Translations under genes and position numbers: made by a program | NCBI GenBank assembly: GCA_008921705.1 | Contig: VFFE01009165.1 | Span: 1,555,183 to 1,619,182 of the forward strand | DNA from: Burhinus oedicnemus | Taxonomy: Eukaryota > Chordata > Aves > Charadriiformes > Burhinidae | Direction: 5' to 3' | Length of the DNA stretch: 64,000 bases | Part shown: in pieces, positions 37,241-48,737 of the stretch | Numbering within the stretch: position 1 is the stretch's first letter | Layout of the letters: every line of letters starts with the position of its first letter | The notes under the pieces: generated by a model | The model's database searches: none | What the model was told of the DNA's origin: nothing | Seen by the model: the letters and a program-made list of their open reading frames with translations, nothing else

Positions 37241-40200
37241 TTGTATTTGCTGACTCTGGCTTGCAAGTAACTGGGAAGTAAGAAAAAGGGAGATGATAGT
37301 AGGAACAGTATCCATGTAAGACTGAAACAGTTTTGTGTTGGATATATAGGGTCTCATTTTGTGTTTAATCTGGTCTAGTTTAGCTAATGTTGCAGCTGCA
37401 AATAAAAGGGTTTATCTATTCAGCTATAATAATATAGATAACTGTCTTCTGTAGGCATCATTTAATTGTACCTATAAAAAGCATGGTGATTGCAATATCT
37501 ATTATAGCTGATTTAATAACTTTCTACCTTTCTTAACTCCAGCAAGATGTCTGCCAGTTCTGAAGGTAAACCTGCAAGTTCCACAGTTGCCACTTCTGTG
37601 TTTTCAGTATGGATTAGACTACACACCCTGGATGGAGGTTTCTTTTTACTTATGGTTGATTTGCAAGTTATTAAGGTTTCATGATTGAATGTTGTTGGGT
37701 TTTTTCTGTGAACTAGAGTTATTGGTCTAAAATAATTCTCAGCTTCATCCCCTTTTTAAGTATTGTGCTCTTGAGAAGAAGTATTACTGCTTCATCTAAA
37801 ATGTGTGTTGCCAGCCATGAACTTGCCACTAGCTAACTCACCGCAATCATGTTAAATGCAGTCTACCTTATGTATAGAATTTAAACTGCGTAAATGGAAC
37901 TTTATCCTTTTAACTTTCCATCTTTTTCTTTACTTCTAACCCTTTACAGTCCTTCCCTCAAAGTTCAAAACGTTATTCCACTGGAAGATTATGCCTGGCA
38001 GTTCTGTAAGAGGTTCCCCTCCCCATGTAGGCAAAATAATGACAGCATGCTAGTTCAAAATCCATTTCTGGTCAAAGGAGTATACAGTTATAATGGATAG
38101 CTGAGAGCGGCATTTCTGTTATAGACTATATGCATTCCATTTCAGCTAGACAAGCAATCATGTTAATCCTACAAGCCTCAACAGTTCTTTGGGCCTGAAA
38201 AATGTTCAGCTTTTTACATGTGATTATTAAATACTTAATTTTTTTTAACCCACTGTAACTGTCTTCACTGCTTTTAATTTTCTTTCTTTTCTTCCCTTCC
38301 ATGATCATGTTAATTTCCTATCAAGTACCAGAAATGGTAACTTGTAAGTCTAGGTCTGCATAAGCCAAGTGATGGTATCTGCAATTTAAGTGAACGTAGT
38401 TACAGTTATTTAGTGCGTGCACCAGAGACCTAGGTGCATAACTGCCCTCAGAGTTAACAGAAGGTGGACACATAAAATCCTTTTGTAACAATAGGCAAAC
38501 AGACCCCTAAGAATGAAACTCCAGTACTTCATTGCCATGCAGTGCTGTATAATAACTTACATCATTAGTCTCTTCTTTCTGATCTGCTAGGTTTTTAAAA
38601 GATTGAATTTTAAGGCTAACAGTACGTCTGGTAATGCAAGGTCAGAATCTGCTCTTATTCTAGAGACCTGGTCAGCACACGGAAGATGGTCTTAGAGTTA
38701 AGGCTGAGTTCTGACCTGGTTCTTGCCTTCCTTGAGGGACAATGGACAAAGGGCTTAAACCTCTGTTTCTCAGTAATAAAACATATCTAATTATCTTATG
38801 TTCATTTACTGTTTCAGTGGTCAAAGTCCTATTCATGGAGCTTTTCTTTAAAGAAGCATTTTTATTCAGCTACCTCAGACACGAAACATTCATTGTGCAA
38901 TTGCCAAGGTGCATGGTAGATTAGAGGGCACTACCTCTGTGAACCATGGAATGTTGTGAACCATTAGATCCTGTCTAGGCTGTTGTTACCAGGTGCTCCG
39001 ATGCTTATATTCAGTAAGATAGGTGCCATGTGCTAGACACTCTGGAAAATTATGGTGAACGTTCTTACTGAAAATACACGTGAGGGTATGCCTAACAGAA
39101 TGGGAAAAATGGATGAGAAAAATGGGTGAGGGGAGTGAATGGTGGAATAAAATGAGAGGCATAGTGTGCTGCTCTAGTTGGCTCTTCCAGCACACTCTAA
39201 GGCTGAGAACAAACCGTATAAAAGCAGAAATGTTATCTCTAATACCGTATGTGTGTTTCTTATGAAGCACTAAACTGTAACTCCATTCTCGTATGTTTCC
39301 CCCACTACTGACTCTCAGTACAGGGCTGGTTGCATTTCAAGACTGCTTTTTAAAATATATGGGATATCTTTCTAGAACTTCCTTTAAACAAGTATTTGAG
39401 GATGCTCAATAGAAAATACAACAGGCAGAGTTTCCTGGATTGTCTTTGGAATCCGTTTTGAAGCGAAAATTTGCATGTGTGTATTTCCACGTGTGGCAAA
39501 GGGTTCCTTTAGCCACAGGATAAAAATTACGGAGCAGCATCTCTACTTTGGAAATTCAATATTCTGATTTTTGGAAAGAGATTATAATCTTTGCATGAAA
39601 CAAAACAGCAAATAAATCAATTTCTGCTGGCACGACTACAGACACAAGCAGAAGGGGTCTGCTTGACTTGCTGACAAATGAATTAGTGGAACATTCTGAA
39701 ATGCAGATAATGTCTACCACACTTTGACTTCAGGGTAAGATGTTCCAGGCCCAAGAAGGAAGTTGTTCAAAACCGGTCAATTTAATTACCTGTCAGAAAG
39801 AAGTAAATTATTGCTCACTGTCTGGCATTTCATGCCCTAAAACTATGGGGGCTCCTATGTAGTAACTAGTTAAATGCAAAACGTGCTTGTTTCAGGTACT
39901 GAATTCTGTGTAGAGTGTTTCACAGTTCTGTCTGTGATAATCCTCTGAGAGTATAAAACTCTGTAAGTGTAGAAAATGAAAGGCTATATCTGGTAATCAT
40001 TTAAACCTGAATTACATCTAAAAAATTAATGAAAGCATCTACAATAATATTAGGGACAAAACTGCACTGTCAGCTAGCGTCAAGATTTTTATAGCTGCAG
40101 TTCCTCATTCTTCACATTTATAAACTGTTCCATCCTTGTTCTTTGATGTATGGAAGCAGCTTCCATGTTTATTGGCATTGGAGGCAAGGTATTGCCTATA

Positions 40201-40888
40201 CTGCAGTGGAGATCAAAATGTATAAGATATTTCAAAAGAAAAAAAAAAAGCTTCCAGTGAAATATGAAACCTAAAAAGACAAAATGTGAAAGTTGCACGG
40301 AATGTTAAGGAACTAAATGAATGTACATTAGCTGTACATACTCTTCCTGTTTTAATTTGAACTTGTACTTTGCTTCATTCTTCCTCTCACTTAACTGCTT
40401 ATAGCACCTACTGATTTTAGCGTAAAGTCTTCTGAAATACGGGTAAATGTAGCACAAAACTACTGTATGAACGTTCCTTTTCTGTATCTACTGTCCTGGT
40501 TCTTGGCTTTTGTTTTGTTTTTACTAACCCATTATGGAGAATTGCATTTGTAAATATGTCAGAAGGCCAAAGAATTTTCCTTTTTAATGTATTTCAAATA
40601 ATTTTGCAAACTGCAGACCAGATTACAATACATGAGTATTCACAGGTTTTGGTTTGTGGGTTTTTTTCTTTTCTCGGTTTTCTTTTTTTTTTTTGGTTGG
40701 TTGGTTGCTTTGGTTTGTTTTTTAAACTCTGAAACCCAGAGAGGTTACAGATGGTTTTACTACTCTATTTGTGAAACAAACAACCATTTTCCAAACCTAA
40801 GTGGTGTAATTTGAGGGCTAAGACAAGTGGGAATTTGCAACTATTCAATTATTTTGCCATAACTCATATTCAATGATATTGAGAAAAC

Positions 40889-40903
40889 ATATATATATAT
40901 ATA
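40889..40903. repeat. (AT)n microsatellite
   Basis: An uninterrupted AT dinucleotide run of 15 bases, followed by a second short ATATATAAATAA stretch. Confidence 0.85.
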
Positions 40904-41748
40904 AAAAGATATATAAATAACTGTTGGGTTATTGCAGCTTGCTGCTATTTCCAATCCAATCACTCTTTTATTTCCCTGATATTTGCAGGCTTTTATAATT
41001 AAATTTTGGGGTGTTATATCTGAGGAAAATAATTTTTAGTGAAGGGAAGAAATTTTTCAGTCTTGACCTTTAAAGCTTAGCCTCCTGAAATTGAAGGTAT
41101 TTTGTTGTGAGGTAGTGTTGGCTTTGCTCAGAAGGAAATTTATTTCAATTTCAACACTTAATGAGAGCTTGAAAAAATGACATACTGCCAAGTGCAGCCC
41201 TCTAAGTTGTTGAGTGGTTGCTTTCGTTACTGAAGTACAGAACTTTAATTGTAGTGGAGCAGAGTTCTTTTGACTCTTCAGTTGTGCCAGAAGGTGCCTA
41301 CTCTGACTTTTGAGGAGAGTAGTAGTTTTCCCTTTGATTATTCCGATTTATCCTTTCTCAGTCTGGCTAACCTGTGAGGCAGCAGAGTTATTTCGCAGGC
41401 ACCTGCAAAGAAGCTCTAGCCATCTTTGCACAGACTGCACTTCATCTCAAAAGCCACTTCAGGAGCTATATCTCAGATGCATGGCTGAGTTTTAAGTGGC
41501 AGGTATTTCATTCCTGCATCACATCATGCATAATCTTCTAGACTTTCATAAGAAAGGATTAACACAGAGATGTGAAATTTGTAACAACGAAGTTTTACTA
41601 AATTAGAATGGGTTTGCTTTATTAACTCATTCTTCTCTATAACTTTCCATAGTACACAGTCAGATTATGATGAATAGTATAAAATAAATTATTTTAGTTA
41701 GTTTATAATGCTCCCACAGCAAGGCCACATCTTTAAGACTCTCCCTCT

Positions 41749-41831
41749 AAAAAAAAAAAAAAAAAAAAAAAAGGAAATGTATGAATCTAAACAGAGCTGT
41801 AAGCATTCCTTTTTTTTTAAAAAAAAAAAAA
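41749..41831. repeat. Poly-A run and adjacent T9-A13 palindrome
   Basis: A24 (41749-41772) is followed 37 bp later by T9 (41810-41818) joined directly to A13 (41819-41831). The second part is self-complementary. No retroposed sequence is recognisable upstream, so simple expansion is more likely than a processed insertion. Confidence 0.85.
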
Positions 41832-42981
41832 GATGAAAACATTAAGGATTTGTATTTCAGGACAAATTTTTCCTGAATTTTTAATTCAATGGAGAATTAC
41901 CAATAGATGAAGTCACTATTGCAAATACCTTTACTCATTTAGTTCATATTATAATGCGCACAATTGTTTTGACTAGGGTGCTCCATTAAAAATAACTCGT
42001 AGCAAAAAGCTGAGGTAAAGCAGAAGGGCCTTAGGAAATGGGAGGTAGTTGCCTCAGGAGTAAATTTGTAGTAGGAGTAAATTTCAGTAAGTTCAGTAAC
42101 TTCAGAAAAACACATTTTGTGGCAAAAATTCTTATTGTGCCTAAGAATAATTTAGCAGTAACTGAGTTGAAATCAGTGGCATGCATTATACCACTGCCAG
42201 AGAAATGCAAAATAAGCAAAGGTAACTGTCAAGAAAATGATTCAAATTTCTCTTAATCTAAAAAGTAAGAAAAGTGTTCTCCAAAAGGTTTGGTGTATGG
42301 CAAGTTAGACAACTACAAATCTTTGTTTTGCTTAGTGTTGTGTTAAATTTTCATACTGTCTAGCATAAATTTTGTGTTTTCTTGCATGAATATCTCTATC
42401 ATTCAGGTAATTAAAAGCCTCCATCATAAATATATTTTTTAAAAGCTTCTATACTTAAAAGCGATAAAGTGAAGCCAACAATTGCAAAGGCAGAGACAAG
42501 ATACAATCTTAAAAAAATTTCAGAACTTTTAAGCTAATGCTGTGATTTTAAGACAGAACAATTAGTTTTTAATCAAGTCTGGCTATACTGTTTTTCTTTT
42601 GTAATTAACTGTACACAGCTATGTAAGTGGAACACTGCAGTGAGAATGATATGAGCTACAGGCAAGATCTCTGCTGTAACTCAGAATGTCTTGTCTCGAG
42701 CTGTCAAAAGCTCAAGCTAACTTTCAGTTTATTTCCCCAGCGGAAATGCTAAAGCAGAGCAGAATCCTTGTCCCACAGGTGAAGTGAACAGAAACAGACT
42801 TGGAAAACCTACGCAAGAATGTAGGGAAGGAATTTTCCTAATGACAGGAATAAGCTGAAAAAATGATCTTTGGAGTTACTGCAGCCTGCAAACCATGACA
42901 GAGGCCATTGCTCACTGTTCTTGGAAGCTTTGTAGCACGTGGCTCAGCTGGTCACATCTGTTACCTTCTGTACCCCCTCCT

Positions 42982-43014
42982 CTTTGCATCCTTGCACAGA
43001 GCATGGATGCAAAG
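42982..43014. repeat. Stem-loop: 10-bp perfect inverted repeat
   Basis: CTTTGCATCC (42982-42991) and its exact reverse complement GGATGCAAAG (43005-43014) flank 13 bases. Those bases can themselves pair TGC/GCA after a single T-T mismatch, giving about 13 pairs around a 5-nt loop. Each arm carries TTTGCAT, one base short of the POU octamer ATTTGCAT. Confidence 0.6.
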
Positions 43015-45369
43015 CTTGACTTCAGAGGGAGCAGAATTAACTTGTAGGAAATGGTGGGCTGAAATGTTGATGAGTGTCTTGCAAATACAACCATTTTGGT
43101 ATTCCTTTGCCTTTTTTTTCCACTTTGAGAAGGCAGGTTTGGTCCCCAAATACCTAATCGTGCAATTTACTCAGCTAGATTTGAAGTCCTCATTAACATT
43201 TGTGAGAGATTGGAGAACACTGTGCAACACCTGAAGAATCAGTTAAATTCTGAATAAGTATATAACATATACTGTGGGTAATGTAACACACTCTTTATTA
43301 TAAAATTGGCTTCTGTGGTTTTCATTGTATAGAGCCATTTTTTAATTGCTTAACTGGAGGTTCAGGCAAAACACCAGCATCTATATTCAGATCTTCATTA
43401 TCATTTAAGATTACAAAATATAAATATTTAAAGTATGTATGTTGTTATTGGTAACTATTTTATGAATTTCCTATAGAAATAATGGAATTGAATGTAAGGC
43501 ATAAAAATACTGCATTGTGAGTTGCACAAAAATTGAGCAGTGTGCAAAGAACATAAGCATGTGAATAATCTGATTACTACAGTTTACTCTGAATCTTATA
43601 TGGCAAAGTTGATTTCTTTTAAAAATCCAGTTAAATTCTTTAAGTAGTAATGTTTTACAGTCTGGAAGTGTTGGACTGCTTAACTTGAATGGAGAAAAAA
43701 CATGGAAGTTACAGTATTGTGATGGAAATGCTGACTCTGCCAGTGCAGGAACGTCAGAGTATTTCATTTTAACTTTTCATGCTGGACGTACTTAACACCA
43801 CTAAGGGTAAAATTACTTTTTAATTTACAACTTATCTCTCTGCACTTTTTGTAGTGGTCAGAGTTCCCCATTATAATTCTTCCCTACGGCTATATCTTTA
43901 AGTTTCACTTCAGCTGCCATTTTAAATTAGCTTTTAAGAGTGTGCAGAAAGGAAAACCTCTCTATTCCTCAGTGACTCTCAAAAAACACAAGTTCCAGCA
44001 GGATTATGCATTAGAGAGAACCTTGAACTGTTTTTCTTAAGGCCCTGGTGCTTACTCAGTCAGTGCACTGTTCAACTCTGTTTATATTTTGTTCACAGTC
44101 ATTAAAATCCCAGACACATGTGGTCCTATGTATTACCATGCATGGAGGGTTGTGAGGGCATAAAGAAGAGAAAAGTGAAAAAGAAGGACATACTGTGTGA
44201 ATTGCTGCTTGATGTCAGTGTGCATGAACTGCTGCTCACCTGACATCTGTCTGTCCTTTTTTGTTTGCTGTTCTAGTTTTGCCATCATACAACAATGTAG
44301 TCAGTGGAAAAGTAAAGTAGGCTTTGAAGCATCAAAAGCGAACATCTTTACCATTGTTCCCCTGCTACCAAAATACCTCTGGTTTGCTTCCTTGGAGTAT
44401 TGACTTTCCAGTCTAGTGATTGTGTTTCAGTATCTGCATTAAATACTTAATTGCTATCATTTTAACATACAGTAGATACGATACAGGTGAAAACCACGCA
44501 TAGTTGGAGAAAAGGCAAGGCAAAGAGTGGTACAGTGGAACTGCAGGCAAGAAGAGAAATGGAGGAAAGAGAATGAAGAAGGAAGTAGGAAAGAACAGAG
44601 AAATTCAGTGTAATTTGAATAAAATGATTTCTAGTTACATAAAATTGATATTCCTTTTATTTGATTTTTTTTGCCAGCCTTTATCTGACAACATTACAGT
44701 AGTTTCTGTTCTTTTTCAAGGGGACAGTTCCCTACAAATTTGCATGAACACTAGCACGACCTGCAGGAATGCACCTAGGATGCAAACTTGAGTTCTTATT
44801 CTGCGGACTGATACATATGCACATATGCAAAACCTGTTGTTGGTCTCTCAGCCTGTTTGTTTCTGTCTGCACATTTTATACAATATTGAGAACCTACAGC
44901 AAAGGGATAGGGAAATGAGTAAGTAATTTTTGTACTTTTAGTATCCAGAACATGTGAAATAGATGTATTTTTAAACCAATGTTCTCTATACAGGAAATTC
45001 TCTTTTTTGCAAAGCATCTGCAGTGCGTTTGTTCCTCTGTGTTACTCTCCCTGTCTTTTGGTTCTGGTTTGATTTGGGATTTTTTGGCTCTCCAGAAGCA
45101 TTATTGCCTCCTCACAGCTAGATAGTAATCCTCTTATCCCCAAGAGGATCAGTAGGCTGGAATAGACTGGATGTGAGTTAATGCTGCCCTAGTTAGCATA
45201 AAGCTGGAATTTTCTTGTAAGACTTGCTTTATGGCTGTTTTTCTGTGTCTAGCCATGAGTCCTTCTGGTTTCTTTGGCTCAGTCTCGCTTTGATAGTGAT
45301 TTGTTGCTTGCTTTGGTGATCCCTCTGTAGAAAGAGAGAACACATCAAAGGACGTGATCTTGTGCCATC

Positions 45370-45460
45370 AACTCTAGGTGAACCGGCTTTAGCAGGGGGG
45401 TTGGACTAGATGATCTCCAGAGGTCCCTTCCAACCCCTACCATTCTGTGATTCTGTGATT
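45370..45460 (+). mobile_element. CR1 LINE 3'-end fragment
   Basis: This is the extreme 3' tail of a chicken repeat 1 retrotransposon in plus orientation. The diagnostic string TTGGACTAGATGATCTCCAG is followed by GGTCCCTTCCAACCCC and an ATTCTGTG octamer pair ending at 45460. The copy is severely 5'-truncated (about 90 bp), as is usual for CR1, and carries no coding sequence. The left boundary is approximate. Confidence 0.9.
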
Positions 45461-48400
45461 TGTTTTTGAATCTTTTTCAGTCCTTAGGAGCAGAAAGTCC
45501 TCTTACCATGACTGTTCCAAGTGTAATGGTCGTAAGGCTGATGGGGCCTGTAGATACCAGTTTTTTGCCATTAACGGCCCATACTATGTAAAAGGTGGAA
45601 AACTAAAATTCAGCCTGTGTTTGTGCAAAAAATACTTAATTTTATTAGCTGACTCTTTTTTTAATTCACAAACTCACTTGAACGGAACTGGCAACTACCA
45701 AGTTATTGCAGGATAAGTATTTCAATTGAGTATTTTCTAATTCACTTCATATTGATGTAATCTCCAAAACAAATTCACATTTATTAATCATCTCCTTCTA
45801 TCACCATGTAGATAGACAAGAAAAAAAAATACAATTAGAAAAGGAAAGAGAATATAACTAAGTCTATTCCAGTATTCTTCATTTCAAATAACTCTGCTCT
45901 TGCCCATCATGAAGGTGAATTCTTCTTTCCGCAATAAACAGTGCAGTCCAACACCAGGCCTGTTTCCCATTCATCAAACATCACCTTAATGACAGCTGAG
46001 GTAATTTTATATTGAATTGCTTACTTATGTGTTTTTCTCTGTGGGAGGTAGTGTCTGAGGTAGCAGGTCAGGACTTGTTTTCAGTGGTATGTCACTGATC
46101 TGATGCAATGAGTCTCAATCCCAACCAGTGTTGAGGAATAGCTCCCACTACCTGAGGCTGACTGCGTCTATGCATGAATCAAGGGACAGTGTAGAACTTG
46201 TCCTCCTAAGAAAACAGTTTACTTATTAAACATCATCTGACAAAAAAATATAAATGGATTTTTTATTTTAGGTTCATATGCTTATCACAGTTTCTTAAAC
46301 ATTTTGTGAGCATGAAATTTGGGAGACAGTAGAAAGCCATACAATTTGCATGAAACTAAAACAGGATCTATCTGAGAAAATAATTAGGCTTGGAGGAGAG
46401 GTTTTCCTTTGCAGGATGTTTCTGGAAAGGAAAGAAAAACAGAACTAATGGTTAAGTAGGGCCTCGTATTCCAGGCTCTTGTCTGTGATTGTCTAGAAAT
46501 TGAACTAACCTCTCTCTTGTGCATATCTTTTAAATCGTGATTTAGGAAAGGCTGCACAGAGGTTAGGACTCTGAAGGTCTAATAAGCAGAAGTAGTAGCA
46601 GAGGTTCTCACACCGGGAGAAGGGAGGACTTGTGACAAGAGAGGAAAGGAGGGGAAGAGGGGGAAGAGAAATGTTAATTTTGGCAGTGGAGCTGACAGAA
46701 TAGATTTGTCTCCAAGCCCAACAGTTGTAAAAGTAGGCCAAAGAGGTCTACTGAATAAACAAATGAAAGTTTGTTAGTTCCTTCCAAAAATGATACTTTC
46801 TGTGTGCAATTTCTGGGCACAGCAGAAGACAGAAAAAGAACTTGTTAGTCTTTTAATTACAGAAGAAAATTACATATGGTTTTAATGCCACTATCAGCGG
46901 GTTTTTGCCTTCAGGAATAAAAGATCTATTGTTCATAAACACAGAGGGCTTGCCCACAGTTCTGGGTGTTATTAAGGGGAATTGTCTTATGTGTAGATCT
47001 GTTAGGTTTCTTAACTCTGCATTCTGAAAGAAGCATGAAATTTCAAGTTTTGTAATCTAATATTTTCAGAAGAAAGTTTTGTAACATTTTTTATTTCTGT
47101 TAATTACATGTAGTTTACTAATAAGAAAAAAGGGCAATAAAATTGAGACAGTTCATTTCTAAAGGCTACTCACTGATTGTTGTTGTGTGGTATCTGTCAT
47201 CCTGTAATGTTGCATGCTTTACCTAAATAGGTAGGGGGGTTCTGTAACTCCGTGGGGTTACTTTGTCTGGGGGNNNNNNNNNNNNNNNNNNNNTTTTAAT
47301 TGGAATTGACTCTCCATAAATTTCTGTGATTATATTTATTTATTTTTTAAAAAATCCTTACTACAGTAGGAAACTAAAAGTGTATGAGGGGAAGAGAATG
47401 AAAGATCACTTTTGAAGTTTGCTGTCAATAATTACTCATTTTGTCTTTATCCCTCACCACAGCAAGATTTGAATTTTGGGGTGGCAGCAGAAGAAGAGGG
47501 AAAGGAGGGCAAAGAGGGAACATGGAAAAGCACAGATTAGGACTATGGGGTGAGAGGAAGGGAAAGAAGAGTGATAAAATTCAGAGTGAGTTTGTAGGGC
47601 TGGAGCTCAGAAAGACTTGGCAAAATTTGTTTTCAGGACATACTGAAAATTTGAGAGTGGAAAGAAGGCTGTTCCCTAATGATTTTCCTTTAGTGACTCA
47701 CCAATCTACCATCTGCTTCTCAGACTTGCTGGGCTGCTAGAGATATGGATAAATGAGGGAGTAGCCAATGAGAATAAGACTATCTGATATGAGGGAATGA
47801 AACAGAAAAAAGATGGGAGCTGGTACCTTCATGGAAGCAATGCAGACTGAGAACACAGACAATCTCTTCAGGCAGCCTGCACTGGAAAATGCTTCGTTCA
47901 CATGACATTAACAAAATAGGCTGTGCTTTTACCTAGTAATAAGTCACCCCACATAAGTGTCTGTTTTGCCTGTACCTAAACCCAGCCCTTTTGTTGGGGC
48001 ATACCATTTTGATAATGGAATATGTATTATATACATATATAAAAATCCAGGGATAGAAAAACAGTTTATGTTCCTGATCTGAGGCAGGAGTAAAACCGTT
48101 TTAAGTTTAGCAATATGGAACCTGTACCATGGGATTATATTAGATTGACTTGGCATCATAGACAAAAGTCAAACATCCTGTGTGGAGAATCAGTGAGTAT
48201 TAGGAAGAAGTGGGTAGCAACTTATATTGAAATGATTAGACTGTGGTCAAAGCAAGCCAGTACACAGGATATGCAGAAAGCATTAGTTCTACCAAAGCAG
48301 GACAAGGAATAGCTTTAAGTTGTGGGTGTGTACAATTTTCTTAGCATTCAGAAATGTCTCACTACCTTTTAAACAAAGTTTATTCCAGCAAGTTATTTCT

Positions 48401-48558
48401 TTGGGAATGCCATTAAACACTTCAAAGCACTGTGTGCTGATTTCAGTAGCAATTTAGATTTTTGCAACAGAGTGTAATGTCTTCTTGTGCGCGATGAGCC
48501 TGAACCAATCTTTTATGTTCTTTATTTCTTTGTATTTCTAAATGTGTGTGGGCTGCAG
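45461..48558. other. Non-coding sequence directly upstream of the first visible PALLD exon
   Basis: No coding exon recognised; contains the second assembly gap. A purine-rich open frame at 47441-47740 (99 aa, Arg/Gly/Lys-rich) reflects GGAAGAGG-type composition, not a known domain. The last 80 bases before 48559 are T-rich and end TGGGCTGCAG, the splice acceptor of the exon at 48559. Confidence 0.6.
47274..47293. other. Assembly gap (20 N)
   Basis: A run of exactly 20 N following a G-rich stretch (GGGGGG near 47234 and GGGG just before the gap). The round length suggests a placeholder of unknown true size. Confidence 0.95.
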
Positions 48559-48737
48559 ATGGTTCTGTGAAGGAAAAGAACTCCAGAATACGCCTGACAT
48601 TCAGATCTGTTCTGGAAGTGGAGGACTTCATTCACTAATTATAGCAGAAGCCTTTGAAGACGATACTGGACGCTATACTTGTCTGGCTTCAAATTCTATT
48701 GGTTCAGATAGTACATCAGCTGAAATATTCATTGAAG
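48559..48737 (+). CDS. PALLD: Palladin exon: second half of Ig domain 1
   Basis: Palladin is a cytoplasmic actin-crosslinking scaffold of stress fibres, focal adhesions and Z-discs that also binds alpha-actinin and other actin regulators. This 179-bp exon encodes 59 full codons. They start with the C-strand Trp of an I-set Ig fold (WFCEGKELQNTPDIQI), pass through LIIAEAFEDDTGRYTC with the F-strand D-x-G-x-Y-x-C motif, and end SAEIFIE. The match to vertebrate palladin is strong and colinear with the next five exons. The acceptor is GGCTGCAG|A and the donor GAAG|GTAAGA. The first base completes a split codon (Arg before Trp in mammals) and the last begins the Gly codon shared with the next exon. 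The B-strand half of Ig1 is upstream and not seen in this window. The only ATG in the exon is at its first base and is out of frame. Myopalladin and myotilin are paralogues, but the sequence fits palladin best. Confidence 0.95.

Larger units (their letters stand above)
37241..45369. other. Non-coding sequence, probable PALLD intron (part 4)
   Basis: No coding exon or transposon recognised. Simple sequence includes GGTT repeats near 40695-40707, an AT repeat at 40889-40903, an A24 run at 41749-41772 and a T9-A13 palindrome at 41810-41831. A stem-loop with POU-like arms lies at 42982-43014. The 108-aa open frame at 42908-43234 has no recognisable domain. Confidence 0.6.

Noticed and set aside
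41749..41772. A24 run considered as the tail of a processed pseudogene
   Set aside because: No coding or known transcript-like sequence upstream and no target-site duplication seen.
42908..43234. 108-aa plus-strand ORF
   Set aside because: No family recognised, it overlaps minus-strand ORFs of similar length, and its composition looks like chance.
44504..44791. 95-aa ORF with a Lys/Arg/Gly-rich start resembling a nuclear protein
   Set aside because: The basic residues come from a GGAAAAGG-type purine tract; no domain or splice evidence.
47441..47740. 99-aa Arg/Gly-rich ORF
   Set aside because: Purine-rich low complexity (GGAAGAGGGAAAGG), not a true RGG protein; it lies in the presumed intron.
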